Assembly: GCA_011037195.1 (NCBI GenBank)
Contig: JAAEAF010001107.1
Location: 124,001-188,000, forward strand
Direction: 5' to 3'
Origin: Triatoma infestans
Lineage: Eukaryota > Arthropoda > Insecta > Hemiptera > Reduviidae
Length of the DNA stretch: 64,000 bases
The translations under genes were made by a program, and so were the position numbers. Each line of letters starts with the position of its first letter. Position 1 is the first letter of the stretch. The notes under the pieces were generated by a model, which was given only the letters and a program-made list of their open reading frames with translations, was not told where the DNA came from and searched no databases. This document shows, one piece after another, positions 31,995 to 43,350 of the stretch.

Positions 31995-32830
31995 AAATCT
32001 GGTATGAAACACTCTCTTTCTCTCACTCTACACGAATATAATTTAATAAAGAAATTTTCTTTTAAAATTGCAACGTTACAATGTTTAAGTTGGGCTGGCT
32101 ATAAAAATGTTGGCAAGAATTTTACATGCATACCTGAGCGGCTATTATGTATGGACTGCTGTATGTCAAAACTAAGAAAGCTTGTGCAGACCTCCAATAT
32201 CCCTCTAAAATCAACTTTCCCCAGAAAAATATTTCAAATAAAAGTGAGGGAAGGGAACAGCTAAATGGTTAGCGTACTGGAGTCCCACGCGGAGGACCCG
32301 GGTTCGAATCCAGCTGTTCTACCCTTAGATTTTTTCTTCCTAGGAGCCTCTACAGCTCACTTTGGACAGTGCTGTTTGTAACGAGAGAACACTGTCCGGA
32401 GGCCGGCAGTGCACTGAGAAGGCTCCGGGCGCCAATGACCATAGATGTTGACGCGCTTTTAATTACAAAAAATAAATAAATAATTAAAAAAATAAAAGTG
32501 ATTGATATTTATATGTGAAGATAGTATAAAGAAAATTGTTGAAACCGCTTTCGAGAAAATCATGAAAAACTGAAACAGAAAATAAAATTCAGTAAAGTCA
32601 CAGTTCCGTTGATGGATTTTGCCCTGGTGGTGGTAATACCAAGTTTGTGCTTCCTGCTACTTTCTGTTAACTAAAACTTAACACATATACACTCACACAA
32701 ATACAGACTATTCGCTAAAAAAATTTTTTTTCGTATTCAGGGGACCTCATAACATGTATGTCCCATAAAAAATTCAATTTCGAAAATCTGACACTTCTTA
32801 AAGGGATTATGAGAAAGTAAAAATCACTTT
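31995..32830 (-). repeat. DR repeat, minus orientation, with SINE inside
   Basis: The tail (AAATCTGGTATGAAACACTC) starts it. GTTGGGCTGGCTATAAAAAT and TACCTGAGCGGCTATTATG follow, then the SINE at 32247. After that come GAAAATTGTTGAAACCGCTT, TCACAGTTCCGTTGATGGA and the reversed head ending near 32800 (GGGGACCTCATAACATGTAT). Confidence 0.75.
32247..32489 (+). mobile_element. tRNA-derived SINE (family S1), copy 2
   Basis: The head has GCTAAATGGTTAGCGTACTG (A box) and GGGTTCGAATCC (B box). The body has ACACTGTCCGGAGGCCGGCA, and the tail GGCGCCAATGACC and GTTGACGCGC runs into AAAT repeats. The exact 11-bp target duplication AAATAAAAGTG lies at 32236-32246 and 32490-32500, which are DR sequence. 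Confidence 0.93.
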
Positions 32831-33869
32831 TCTTTGAACTTCAATATTTTTACTCAGCTCCAACATAAACTTACATAGGTAATGAGATATATTTATCTGC
32901 CTAAGACAGGTAAGAGTTGAAACGAATATACAGAAGTCCAAGAAAGAGAGCCAATAACATCGAACCAAACCTTCATAACAGATTTGAAATTTAATGTCAC
33001 CACTTTCACAGAACCATCTGAAATAAAATTTTTCATTTTTAAAAAAAACTTCACAGCTTGAGGAAATTGAAATATACGTGTGGTTTAAGGAGGTTCATTT
33101 TTGGAATCAAGAGACATGGATAATTTAACATTCTTAGACTGTGTCTCTTTGTGAAACCTCTTGGATTTTGTAACGCATCCTAGCATTGGATGTAAAAGTA
33201 TTTTTCTTCAGTAAAGCCCTGTTAATTTACTACTTGTAAAACAAGAAGACTCTGCTGGATCTTCAGCAGGGACATTATTTCACCCGACCTGCAATGCACT
33301 TATCAATGCGCAAATCAGGCTTAATATCTTTAATTAAAATCAATAAACTTACAGGGATGTTCCAATCTTCTAACCAAGTGATGAATCCCACAGTGATTGA
33401 TAAAATTTGTTTATCTCATGAAATACGTTAACTGTGACTCTCAAGAAATTCAAGAATAGAGGTCTTCAGATTCAGATTAAATGATGCCAAATTATTCGAA
33501 GAGTAATAGAAAGTTTTTCGCCACTAACTTTAAAGAAGATTTTTTTCTTTTTTATTTAGAAAAAGAAAAAAGAAAAAAAACACCTCAATTACCAGGTTAA
33601 TGAGATAAGATTTTAGCATGGAACTGTGGCCCATCCACTGGAGTAATGTCCCAAGTTTCAAAGCCATTACTTTAAACTAGAGGCCTAATATATGTTTCTT
33701 ATCTAGGAAAACTTTTTTTTCTACAAGGTACAAGAAGAGTAAGGCCATTTCTTTGTAACAAATCACTTTCAAACAGGATTCTCTATTTCCTATTTATCAC
33801 ATTTTTTTTTTTCTTGTTCTGTTTCGGAAATTCACAGGTAAAAAAGAAAAAACTTTAATCATTAAGAAA
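32831..33869. other. Unassigned DNA, possible decayed gene on minus strand
   Basis: Between about 32930 and 33530 the sequence is less repetitive than its surroundings. On the minus strand a short frame ends in ITWLEDWNIP directly before GTAAGT (33347-33352), a possible splice donor. Downstream, at lower coordinates, GCATTGCAG could be an acceptor. Both flanking frames are short and contain stops. I cannot name a protein. It may be an old transposon exon. Confidence 0.25.
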
Positions 33870-34735
33870 CAAAAGTCGATGTGAAACACTCGCATGACTT
33901 TCTTCCTGGAACTAAAAAATTTCACTGATTTAAAATACTCTAAATTCATTAAATTCTCCGAACATAAAATTGCTCTTAACAAACGTATATAGTGGTTTAA
34001 TATAGTTACATAAATACGCCAACCAAACAGCGCCTAGATTCATCTCAAACTTCTAAGATCATAATATTGCCCATAAATTCTCCAAAAGCCCACTTCTTTT
34101 CAGAAACTTTTTTGAAAAAATTTAGAAACCTATATTGTAAAATCGGTACTTCCGGTTAGCCGAGTTTTTAATATAACTTAATTATTACAGTATGTGGTTG
34201 AATTATGCATTGTACTGAAGTACCATATTGGAGGAAAGCTTGAAGGAGGTAATTCCCTCCTGCCAAAAAACAAAAAAATTTCCCTCCAAAAAATTTCAAA
34301 AGTGATGGTATTTATTTATTATGCCGCTATAATACGAAGTTTAGGAAAAATCGTTGCGAGTGGTTACATATAGTTCCGGCGAAAACTCATCTTCGAAAAT
34401 CTGATAATATTGCCTTTTCTTCCTCTTACACTAGGAAGTAAAAGAAAGTAAACATGTTTTTAGCGAATAATATTCTCTGTATGTGTGTTTGTAGGTAAAC
34501 AACAAAACTTTTTTAATGGCCGACCCAACCAAACATTGCAAATGTTGCAATTATAAACAACAAAAAAATTATTAATGAAATTATATTGGAATAAGAGAAA
34601 ATTTTGTGAGTGTTCCACAACAAATTTTTTACCTACATAGAGGATCTCAAAAACTTCCATTTCCATTGGAATATTCAATTCCAAAAAATTTGACACGATC
34701 ACAGTACTTGTTCCAGCCAGGAGTAAGAGAAAGTA
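33870..34735 (-). repeat. DR repeats, minus orientation
   Basis: The tail is at 33873 (GTCGATGTGAAACACTCGCA). GGTACTTCCGGTTAGCCGAG lies at 34145 and a reversed head at 34370-34412. From 34450 a second partial copy has a plus-type head remnant and tail (GGAATAAGAGAAAATTTTGT at 34589) and a further reversed head at 34670-34712. Several partial copies are joined here. Confidence 0.6.
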
Positions 34736-35900
34736 AAAAGTCTGACGTCAACACTCACTCATACGACTTTCTCTTACTGCAATTAATATAAGTGTAAAAT
34801 TGACAAAATTTGATTTTTCTTAATCAACATTTAATTTTTCTGAACATAAATAAATTGATGCCGGAGAGTACTTGTTGATTGTCAGCACAAAGCAGATACA
34901 CATGGCCTTATATTATACTCCAGTCAAATACCAATAATTCCCAACAACATTAAAAGGGCATATATTTCCCAGAAATTCGCCAAAAATCCACATTTTTCCG
35001 GAAAATTGAGAAACCTGAAATGTGTAGTTGGTGTGATGTGTGTTGTTGTCTGTTTGTAAGTAATGTAGCACGAGCGGTTTTGTTAAGGGCTTGTATGTAT
35101 GTTTAAGATAGAGATAGAAGTATTAGAAATAGAGAATAAGAACTACTTTTAAATAAATAAATTAACTATATATTAAACTAGTAAATTTACAAGGTTCACA
35201 ATGAATTGATCACAATTAATTGTGAATCCGGAATTTACTATAAATGCACAGAATCGAATAGCTAGTAGCTAAATTGATTTAATTCAAAATGTTTGAACTT
35301 ATAACTAGCACTGATGTTCACTCTTTGATTAATACTGGTAGAATGCCCAATTCAGACGGTCTCTTTGAATACAGAATTTAGACTCACCCTTGAAAGAATG
35401 CCTTCTCTTGGTTAGTTCAAATCCTCCCCTTTTGTATGGTTGCAAGTAGGGGCAAAAGACAAAGCTACCAAAGTTCTGTGACCTGTTCTGTAACGGTGTC
35501 CTTTACCTGAATAGCGCCTTCTTCAAACTTGCAATTCTAGCAATGCTTTTAATTGATTTTGATATAACATAAATGTGAAAAAAACTATACATTATACTAG
35601 AATACATTATACCATTTCAAGTGTGATAGACATTAAACAATTAGATATTAATTTCTATAGATAGTATGCGAAATTTAAAGAAAATCATAGGTGCCATTTT
35701 TTTCCATATATTCTTGACAGTGGTACATTAAATCCTTGCGATACTTTCTTTTTTGAGATATTTTGTATCATTCTCATACCAAAACAATTATTATCGTACT
35801 TATGGAGATCATGAAAAATATATTTCTGGTGAAACAAAACAAAACAAATTTTGAAATTTTGATACGATCGTAGCATTTCCAATTAAGAGAAAGTAAGCAG
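34736..35900 (-). repeat. DR repeat, minus orientation, with foreign middle
   Basis: The tail at 34740-34790 (CACTCACTCATACGACTTTC, TCTTACTGCAATTAATATAA) and the reversed head at 35820-35880 (TTTCTGGTGAAAC, TTTTGATACGATCGTAGC) bound it. The middle, about 35030-35560, does not match DR and holds unassigned sequence, including a small palindrome TCACAATTAATTGTGA at 35209-35224. Confidence 0.5.
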
Positions 35901-36084
35901 TATTTTGCTTATAGATAATAATAGCAGGATGACGTCATTCCTTGTTAACTGAAACTTTTAATTTCTCACTCCGCATACATTAACCTTTTAATATGTCAAT
36001 CTGTTGCTTTAAAAACTTGTTTCAACTTATAGGGGAGTGATTTATTTATACCACAAAATAGCTAAAATCCCAAAAAAGTTGTGG

Positions 36085-36350
36085 TATTATCGTATCGCTG
36101 TTTGCGGATTCTCTTCACTTCTAAATCCCCCCCCCCCCGCCGTTGTGAAGTAGATAGCATTCTAACCTTTGGCGTGAATAGTCAGGGTTCGATTCCCATG
36201 GGAGCACAAACGGTGTTGACCCCTCAGCATCATCAGGACGAAGAAAAAAAAATATGGAAAGTTACAGTTAATAGCGGAACTGGTAGCGAAGGCCAGAACT
36301 AATCGTTGTGGGAACCTCGACGTGCTCAACATACGCAGCTCTAATTAAAA
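36085..36350 (+). mobile_element. tRNA-like SINE head (family S2), copy 2
   Basis: GTTGTGAAGTAGATAGCATT, CCTTTGGCGTGAATAG and GGGTTCGATTCCCATGGGAG follow the pattern of the S2 head at 22980, with CGGTGTTGACCCC after it as GTGTTGAGG follows there. It ends near 36350 in an A run. A C run at 36126-36138 precedes it. Confidence 0.6.
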
Positions 36351-36399
36351 AAAAACGCCGTCTGCTGGCAGACTTGGTTTTTCTTCATGGTCTGTTGCA

Positions 36400-37055
36400 C
36401 CAAGATATTTTTTTTATTTAGTTTTTACTTTCTCATACTGCTGTAATAAGAAGTAGTTTTTCATTTTTTCTAATCCGGATTTGAAACAGATAGCAGATTA
36501 TAGCCATGCCAGGATAGCAGGTAGGGTTAAGATGATTAGATTTAGTTAAGCAGATAGATTAGATTAAATTAGTACTGTCAATTAGACTAGGGCACCGACA
36601 TTTCTAAACAAGGTCTATTGACACCTGTTAATTTAAGGTATACATTCCAGCCATGTTTTTGATGAGACTTTAGGACCCAGTGAATCATGCATAATCTTGT
36701 ATGTTTTCTCTTTCAGAAATAGTTGTAAGACACCATGACCATATGGTGCGCATGTTGATGCGCCTTTAAAAGAAATCGAAAAAAATCTAGTGTGAAACGC
36801 TCATACGACTTTCTGTTACTCCAATTAATACAAATTAATTTAAAAAAAAAAAAAAGATTAGCTGCAATATTTACAAACTTCAGTTGAGTTGGCCATTTGT
36901 GACAGGGGTTAGACAAATATACCTGAGTGAACATTATGGCTGCAGTCAGCTCATCACCACAGTGTCAGTTTAAATTTAAACTTAATTGACGGAACCCAAT
37001 ACCCTACAAAAATCAAATTAAAAAAAAAAAAATGATTCAATAAATGTTATAATAT
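36400..37055. repeat. DR pieces and a SINE tail remnant
   Basis: A DR head starts at about 36420 (TTACTTTCTCATACTGCTGT). A minus-orientation tail is at 36788-36830 (TCTAGTGTGAAACGCTCATA). Between them, 36730-36770 has ACCATGACCATATGG and GTTGATGCGCCTTTAAAAG, a degraded S1-type 3' tail. The middle (36480-36720) is unassigned. Confidence 0.5.
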
Positions 37056-38075
37056 ATTTCGAATTTAATATTCCGTTTAGGAATGACAATGAGATCCGAC
37101 AGTAAGTTATCTGCCAAAATTCCTCAACCAAAAGTACCATTTTATTGAATGATCTTTTTTTCAACATTTTTTTGCTATTTTCACAATAATGGCTCCACCG
37201 ATTTTCTTGAAATATGGAATATCAACTACGTATAGAAAGAGCTACAACTTTTATTTGAAACATTTCTCCGGAAAAAATTCATTTAAGGGCTACTTTTCGG
37301 GGTAGGGGTGGGGTTAGGTTTTTCCTTTAAAATGCTATTTCAGTTTATTACACAATTCTATTATCTAAATAATATTAATAAGAATTAAATATGTTGTTGA
37401 AATTCCGAATTTTGTAGAAAATCGGATGACCAACAGTGGCGTTTTTACTGAAAAATATTTTTCAATTTTCTATTATTTTCTCTAAAACAGTTTCAACGAT
37501 ATTCTTTAAACTAACAGTGTGAGCTACACAAACACATTAAGAGCTACAACTTTTATTTAAAACATTTCTCTGGAAAAAATTCATTTAAAGGCACTTATGG
37601 GAAAGGAATGGAGTTAGATTTTGCTCTAAACTGCTAACTTAATTGATTATACAATTCTACCATGTAAACAATTATAAAATTAATTAGAAATAAACAGATT
37701 TGTGTCAAAATTCTGAGTTTCAAAAAAAATTAGTACACCGGATTTTACTGCAGTTTTTTTTTCAGTTTTCTACAATTTTATCCATAAAAACACTGACGGA
37801 TTTCATGAAATTTATCGCACTAATCCATGAATAAGGAGACCTATCACTTTTGTTGGGAACTTTTTGCTGACGAAGTTCATTTAAAGAAGTTTGGGGGGAA
37901 AGGAAGTGTACCATATGGTTTCCTCAAAAAAAGTCATTTTTTCAAGTTTAGATAATCCAATTAATACACAATTGAAGATAAGCACATTTAGTGAAAATTA
38001 TTATTGTGGAGAAAATTTGTCGTTATAACTGTGTAGAGAAAGTCGTGTGAGTGTTTCACACCAGATTTTTTTTTT
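37056..38075 (+). repeat. DR copy, plus orientation, long
   Basis: It lacks the head but has the intermediate block ATTCCGTTTAGGAATGACAA at 37070 and three subunits with cores near 37125, 37430 and 37735, all mutated from CCGGAAGT. GAGCTACAACTTTTATTT appears at 37239 and 37540. The tail TAGAGAAAGTCGTGTGAGTG, GTTTCACACCAGA lies at 38034-38066. Confidence 0.8.
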
Positions 38076-38430
38076 ATATTTTGGAATAAAGTTTTTCAAT
38101 AATGGTTTTTTTTTTTTTTTTACTAAAATATTAACAACTGTAATTATTATAAATATATATAAAAAAAAAATCATAAAAAATTACATTTTACCTAATCTAT
38201 GTTATCACTTTATACAATTTTTTAACAGCATAGATAATAAGTTAATTATTTCACTGTAATTTTTATTTCCATTGTAAAATAATTGTTGCCTTTTTGCATG
38301 TAACCCTGACTGACTCATTTTTATAACAAAATTATGCTGATGTGTGTTTTAGAGTATTTTCCACTTATTAGTTGGTTCAATGTTAACTGTCAGGTATTAA
38401 AATACTATTATGTATAATTTTTTTTTTTTT
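38076..38430. other. AT-rich DNA, nothing recognised
   Basis: T runs and AT-rich sequence with no feature. Confidence 0.4.
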
Positions 38431-38530
38431 TATGCCTTGAAAAAGACAATACATTTGTCGAAACGTTGGCCAAATTTATAGCTTTTTTTTTTTCTCTATT
38501 CAAAGACCGAACCTCTCACTATTCTTTTCT
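38431..38530 (+). repeat. Foldback family FB3, single arm
   Basis: TGCCTTGAAAAAGACAATAC, TTGTCGAAACGTTGGCCAAA and GACCGAACCTCTCACTATTC match the right arms of the FB3 elements at 47015 and 54575. GAC/GTC hairpin bases precede GAAACGTTGG. Confidence 0.65.
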
Positions 38531-38654
38531 ACTACGACAATTAATATTTTAGTAATTTAAAAAAACAAAACAAAGGGGCGTTAGAATAAACGAGTTATGT
38601 AAATTTATATGTACATTTAATAAGAAACTTGAACATTTAAATAAATAAATGAAC

Positions 38655-39075
38655 ATTGATTTTATGCGTGGTAGCATGCACATTTTTTTAATGCTACTAA
38701 CCGGTTCCGATTCTCATCCATCGTCAAACTAAGGCTATGAAATTCGAGTAGTGTGTTGGACTTCAACTGTTTATACTTTTGTTACGCACTACACTTTTTT
38801 GATTCGTTCAATTTTTATGCATCATTGGAGGATATAAAGTAATCGAACGTGCAAATGTTTTCCGTACAGAAACTCAATGTGTGGAGTAAAATTCTGAGAG
38901 TATAACAATAATTGGAAAGGTGTTAAGTAATAAATGTAAGGCGTGACTGAAGTTGAAGTCCAACTCTCTACACTCATTTGATAGCCTTACTCTGACGATG
39001 GATGAGAATCCATCGAAACCGGTCAGGAACAAAAATAATATACATTCTACGATGGATAAAATCACAGATTAAAAA
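38655..39075. mobile_element. Foldback element FB1, copy 3
   Basis: The left arm (ACCGGTTCCGATTCTCATCC, ATCGTCAAACTAAGGCTAT) and the right arm (ATAGCCTTACTCTGACGATG, GATGAGAATCC, GAAACCGGTCAGGAAC) are inverted. GGACTTCAACTG on the left matches the complement of GTTGAAGTCC on the right. The right arm has the hammerhead-like string CTGACGA ... GAAACCGGTC, with four extra bases before GAAA, so the fold is damaged. No target duplication is fixed. Confidence 0.75.
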
Positions 39076-39699
39076 AATATTTGTTCATTTGGAAAAGTAC
39101 GTGTCCAATATTTTAAATAAATCATCATTTATAAAGCGCAATAAGTAAGTTATTTGAACCTTAAAAAAAAAAAAAAAAAAAATTACTATGTACCCTAAAA
39201 AGAATTACTGGTGCATTAAGTAATTATCCTTCTGAGAAATGAAAATATTTCCCCACAAAAATCATAAACCTAAAATATATTATGTTATGAAGAAATTTGG
39301 TGAGGATCGGTCAAGGAAGAAACATTTAATTATGCCAACACCCGGCAAACGGTATTTTACTTTACTTGACGGTAAAACTTAATATTATTATTACTACCTT
39401 AGTGAATAAAAAAAGACAAATTAATAATCAATTAAAAGGATGGCCAATATATAGACAATTTTTAATTTTAATAAATTATTTTTTATTCTTATTTAAAACC
39501 GCATGAGTATGAACAAAAAGCATCGTATAAGTTAGTTTGCAGAGTGGTAGTTGTTAACCTTGGTTGATTCTAAACGCAAGGTGTGGCGCGAAGTATCTTT
39601 TTGCATGGAGCTACAATATTCGAGGTTACACTATATAGAAGTGTGATTTTAGTTTTTATTTATTTTTTTTTAAAGAAAGTATCTTAAACAAACAAAGAA
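39076..39699. other. AT-rich DNA, nothing recognised
   Basis: An A run at 39160-39181 and AT-rich sequence follow. No gene is seen. Confidence 0.45.
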
Positions 39700-40995
39700 A
39701 CAAAAAAAAAATCTGTTGTCGACTTTCTCTTATCTACAATCTACATAGTTATTTAGATCGTTATCTATTTTTTTTCAACTTATAATTATAACTAAATATT
39801 GAATTGTCTTCAATGTTATAAGAATGGGAGAATCTAAACTCATTAAAACCACTTGTTTGGGGGGAAAGCAAAACTCATCACTCCTCAAAATCCCCTTTAA
39901 TTTTTTTTTTAATTTTATTTAAGGCGTCAACATCTATGGTCATTGGCGCCCGGAGCCTTCCCACTGCACTGCCGGCCTCCGGACAGTGTTCTCTCGCTAC
40001 AGACAACACTGTCAATCACCGAACAGTGAGCTGTAGAGGCTCCTAGCAAGAAAAAAATCTAAGGGTAGTACTGGTCCTCTGCGTGGGAGTCCAACGCCCT
40101 TACCAATGAGCTAATCCCTTCTCTCCCCTTTAAATGAATTTTCTCAATAAAAAGTTTCAAACCAAAGTTATAGATCTCTGTATTTGTGTTTAGAAGAACC
40201 AAGTTTAATGAAACCAATTGGTGCCTTGAAATGAAGAAAAAAAATACTGTCTGTAAAATCGTACTTCCGATTTACAGAGAAAAATTTATTTCAAAATTGT
40301 TTTGTTTATAAACATTTTAAATGGGCTTGCTTAAAAAAAGAAAGTATGAGTGCGTCTTCAGGTGCAACTAAATTTTAACCAAATAGATAGGTCGCTAGAA
40401 GCCCTCTAAAATCAGTTTTAACGGACAAATTGTGTCTGTGCAGTGAGCATTCCAAAGGTTTTCGAGAAACATTCCAAAGAAACTCGAAAATCAATTCTGT
40501 AATGCCGCACTTCCGGTCAATCGATTTTCTTCAGATTTTGCTTCTAATGTAAATTAATATTACGTATTATTGAGGAATGCGTAACTGGCTACTGTTCCCA
40601 CAGAAGTTAGCCCAAAAAAATCAATATTTCCCCGGGGAAATGTCTCAAATGAAAGTGATAGCTATTTTTGTGTTTATACAGAGTAACAAAGTTTAAAGAA
40701 AATCTTGGAGCCATTTTCGAGAAAATCGAGGTAAAATCTACATAGTTACACTTCCGGTTAGTAGATTTCGTCCGTAATCTTCATTTCAAATGAGGTGTTA
40801 GTGACCTAAACTTGAATATTAAGTTTAAACTGCCTGGATTTTTGTTTTTGATATCTTCTGATCACACGCAAACATAGAGACAGTTGTTCATACTCAGTGG
40901 GATCTCAAAATGTGCATTTCCGGGGAAAACTCCATTTAGTAAATTTGACACGATCGTAATACTTCTTCTTATTTGATGTAAGAGAAAGTAAAAAC
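39700..40995 (-). repeat. DR copy, minus orientation, with SINE inside
   Basis: The tail is at 39705-39760 (AAAAATCTGTTGTCGACTTT). A reversed subunit then reaches CCCCTTTAA and is split by the SINE. Subunit cores follow at 40262 (CGTACTTCCGATTTAC), 40507 (GCACTTCCGGTCAATCGA) and 40746 (ACACTTCCGGTTAGTAGA). The reversed head ends with TTTGACACGATCGTAATAC at 40943. Spacing between the last two cores is about 240 bp. Confidence 0.85.
39901..40123 (-). mobile_element. tRNA-derived SINE (family S1), copy 3
   Basis: Read on the minus strand it has a tRNA-like head degraded at the B box, GAGCCTCTACAGCTCACTG, ACACTGTCCGGAGGCCGGCA, and the tail GGCGCCAATGACC with GTTGACGCC and an A-rich end. The exact 10-bp duplication TCCCCTTTAA lies at 39891-39900 and 40124-40133. 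Confidence 0.92.
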
Positions 40996-41809
40996 AAAAA
41001 AAATATAATGAGAGTAAAACTGAGCTTCATGTAAAACTTTTAAAATCATCTAAAAGCACGTTATATAACTTGAATTTCAGTAATAAATATCTTTTCAGAT
41101 ATTTCAGATATCCGGAAAAACAATCTTGGAACCAGTCCAGTCTGACAAACAGAACATCCAATGTATTATTTTAGCGCATTGCATTATTGCCAGCTTTCAT
41201 AGAATTCTTTCATTTAATAAACGTCCCAAGTATATAGTTACACACAATCTTTGGAAAAGAAACAAACGTTCTAAAAGTAACTGCACTTACTACTGTTAGA
41301 TATTTCAATAATAATGCAAAAAATAAAGAAGTCAATCGCCTGTGATTAATGTGAAGTATGCAAAGTGCCAAAAGAACAACTGTGCAATTTTTCAGCTCAC
41401 GACAGATTGTTTTTAATCATTGTGAATGATATATTCCTTTAAAAGTGTCCGTTGTTGACTATGTAGTAGACGTCTTCATTCAACCTTTCTTTGATCTACA
41501 GGTGAACAGGAACCCATGTAAAACTTTAAGGCAGACGATGTTGACTGCCATGCCAATGTGGTTAAAGTCTGCCAGAAAATCTAGACGTAATTGGAAGTAT
41601 AAATGGATAGCAGTGATTGGCGATGATTGACGAAGATACACACGCACTGTTGGACACTGTTGGACAATTTATATATTTCCACGATTACTTAGCCAAGTTT
41701 TAGAGCAAGGAGTGTATATAATTGTAGGGTAGAGATTAAGATCGCGACTAGATACTATGTTACTTGAATTACTCGTTGAAAAATAATTACAGGTCTCTAA
41801 TGTTTTTTT
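40996..41809. other. Unassigned DNA
   Basis: AT-rich to about 41430. Between 41440 and 41640 composition is more balanced, and a 61-codon frame begins MSVVDYVVDVFIQPFFDLQ, which I do not recognise. No other evidence for a gene. Confidence 0.4.
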
Positions 41810-42292
41810 AATTTCTCTTCCTGCTGTAAGAGAAAGTATTGCACTCGTGTCAAATTTTCGATACCGAGTTTACACCGGAAATACACGTAGTTCACTGAGT
41901 CCGAAAACTGGTTTTTAGAAAATGGTCTAAGTATTCTTGGCACATATCACTTATGTTTGAAACTTATTTTCGAGAAAGTTCATTTAAAGAAGTTTTAGGG
42001 GAGCGGAAGTTTGTTGACCTCAACAGTGTAATTTTATTAAATTTAGATTCTCCCATTCATATAAAATTGAAGAGAAATAAACATTGAGTAAACATGATAA
42101 GTTTGATGAATATTTGTTAATTAAAATTATGTAGACTGCAGTAAAAGAAAGTTGTATGTGATTCAAAGGAGATTTTTTTTTTTTTAATTTTCTCTTGCTA
42201 CTTACTATAAGAGGAAGTATTACGACGGTGTCAAGTTTTCTAAATTGGGTTTTCACCGAAAATACAATGTTTTGAGATCCCCCTGAGAAGAT
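41810..42292 (+). repeat. DR copies, plus orientation
   Basis: The first has head TCTCTTCCTGCTGTAAGAG with GTGTCAAATTTTCGATACCG at 41848, a partial subunit, and the tail GCAGTAAAAGAAAGTTGTAT at 42139. A second head starts at 42190 (TCTCTTGCTACTTACTATAA, GGTTTTCACCGAAAATACAA) and runs into the FB4 insertion. Confidence 0.7.
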
Positions 42293-42575
42293 CTTTTAGG
42301 TTTCCGCGGCCATTTTCATGAAAAACACTTGAGTTTCCGGTTTGAGAACCCGCATCAGTGGTTTACCAGAAACCGACATTTTGCCAATATTGCAATGAAC
42401 CACTTCAGGGTCGTTACACCTTGAAAGACAATAAGGCCAACTTTGGTTTGCCATATTGGCTTTAAAAATGTAACGATCCTGAAGAGGCTCATTGCAATAT
42501 GGGCAAAATGTCGGTTTCTAGCAAACCATTGAGACCCGGTAACTCAAGTGTTTTTCACAAAAAAAAAGACGAAGA
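42293..42575. mobile_element. Palindromic foldback element FB4
   Basis: The arms of about 120 bp are inverted: AAACACTTGAGTTTCCGG, AAACCGACATTTTGCC and AATATTGCAATGAACC on the left match complements on the right (42440-42560). The centre is near 42447. A 7-bp sequence AGAAGAT at 42286-42292 and 42576-42582 may be the target duplication. After it DR resumes with GTTTTTAGAGAATA. Confidence 0.75.
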
Positions 42576-43350
42576 AGAAGATGTTTTTAGAGAATATAGA
42601 GTATTCCAACCCCATTGGAGATGTGTGTATAAGTGTAAATGGTGTTTATTTTCGGATGAATGTATTTACTGGAAAGAATGTATTCATTTGTGTGATTCTC
42701 GTATGATAGAGATTTAGGAATAATGATTGAGGGTCGTGGTCTGGCCGGTCAGTGTGGTTGAATGCCTAAGACTGCTTGTAAGGGCGCTAATGACCATGGT
42801 AGTTAATGCGCCAAAAAAAAAAAAAATCTCTCAAAAACGAAAAATTGCTGGAAAATCAAACTTGGCATTCCGTTTGGATATTACCGCGCATCAAACATCA
42901 AGTTTTCGTGCAAAATCCTTCAACCGGAAGTGCTTTTTATTTAAACTTCTTTTAGTATGTACATATACCAATCACTTTTATTTCAAATATTTTCCAAAGA
43001 TAAAAGTTTTTTTTTGGAGGTTTCTGGGGGAACAGTAGCGCTAAGCTTACCTCTAAAGTTCCACTTCGGTAAAATGCATATTTCTACTCACACCTGTATA
43101 ATATCACAAGCATTCATAGAATTGCAAAGTTAAAGTAAATTGGCGACTTTACAGAGTAGTTTTTGAGTTGGGGGGGGGGGAATTTTGCGAAAACGGCTAT
43201 AACAATTTCTTCTAAACATGGATATGCTAACTGCTCAGCTATAAATGCCTATCACTTTTATTTATAAAAGTTTTCCCAGGAAAATTTATTTTAGGGGATT
43301 CGGGGGGAATCTGTGGTATTTGATATCTTTGTCGTTTGGATTTGATGAAT
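42576..43350 (+). repeat. DR repeat, plus orientation, with SINE tail inside
   Basis: GGCATTCCGTTTGGATATTA lies at 42862, CTTCAACCGGAAGTGC at 42917 and AAAACGGCTATAACAATTTC at 43190. An interrupting 3' SINE tail lies at 42727-42825. Confidence 0.65.
42727..42825 (+). repeat. Truncated SINE 3' tail
   Basis: GGCGCTAATGACCATGGTAG, TTAATGCGCC and an A run match the 3' tail of the S1 SINEs. The tRNA head is absent. The preceding bases, GGTCAGTGTGGTTGAATGCC, do not match S1, so this could be another SINE sharing the tail. Confidence 0.6.
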
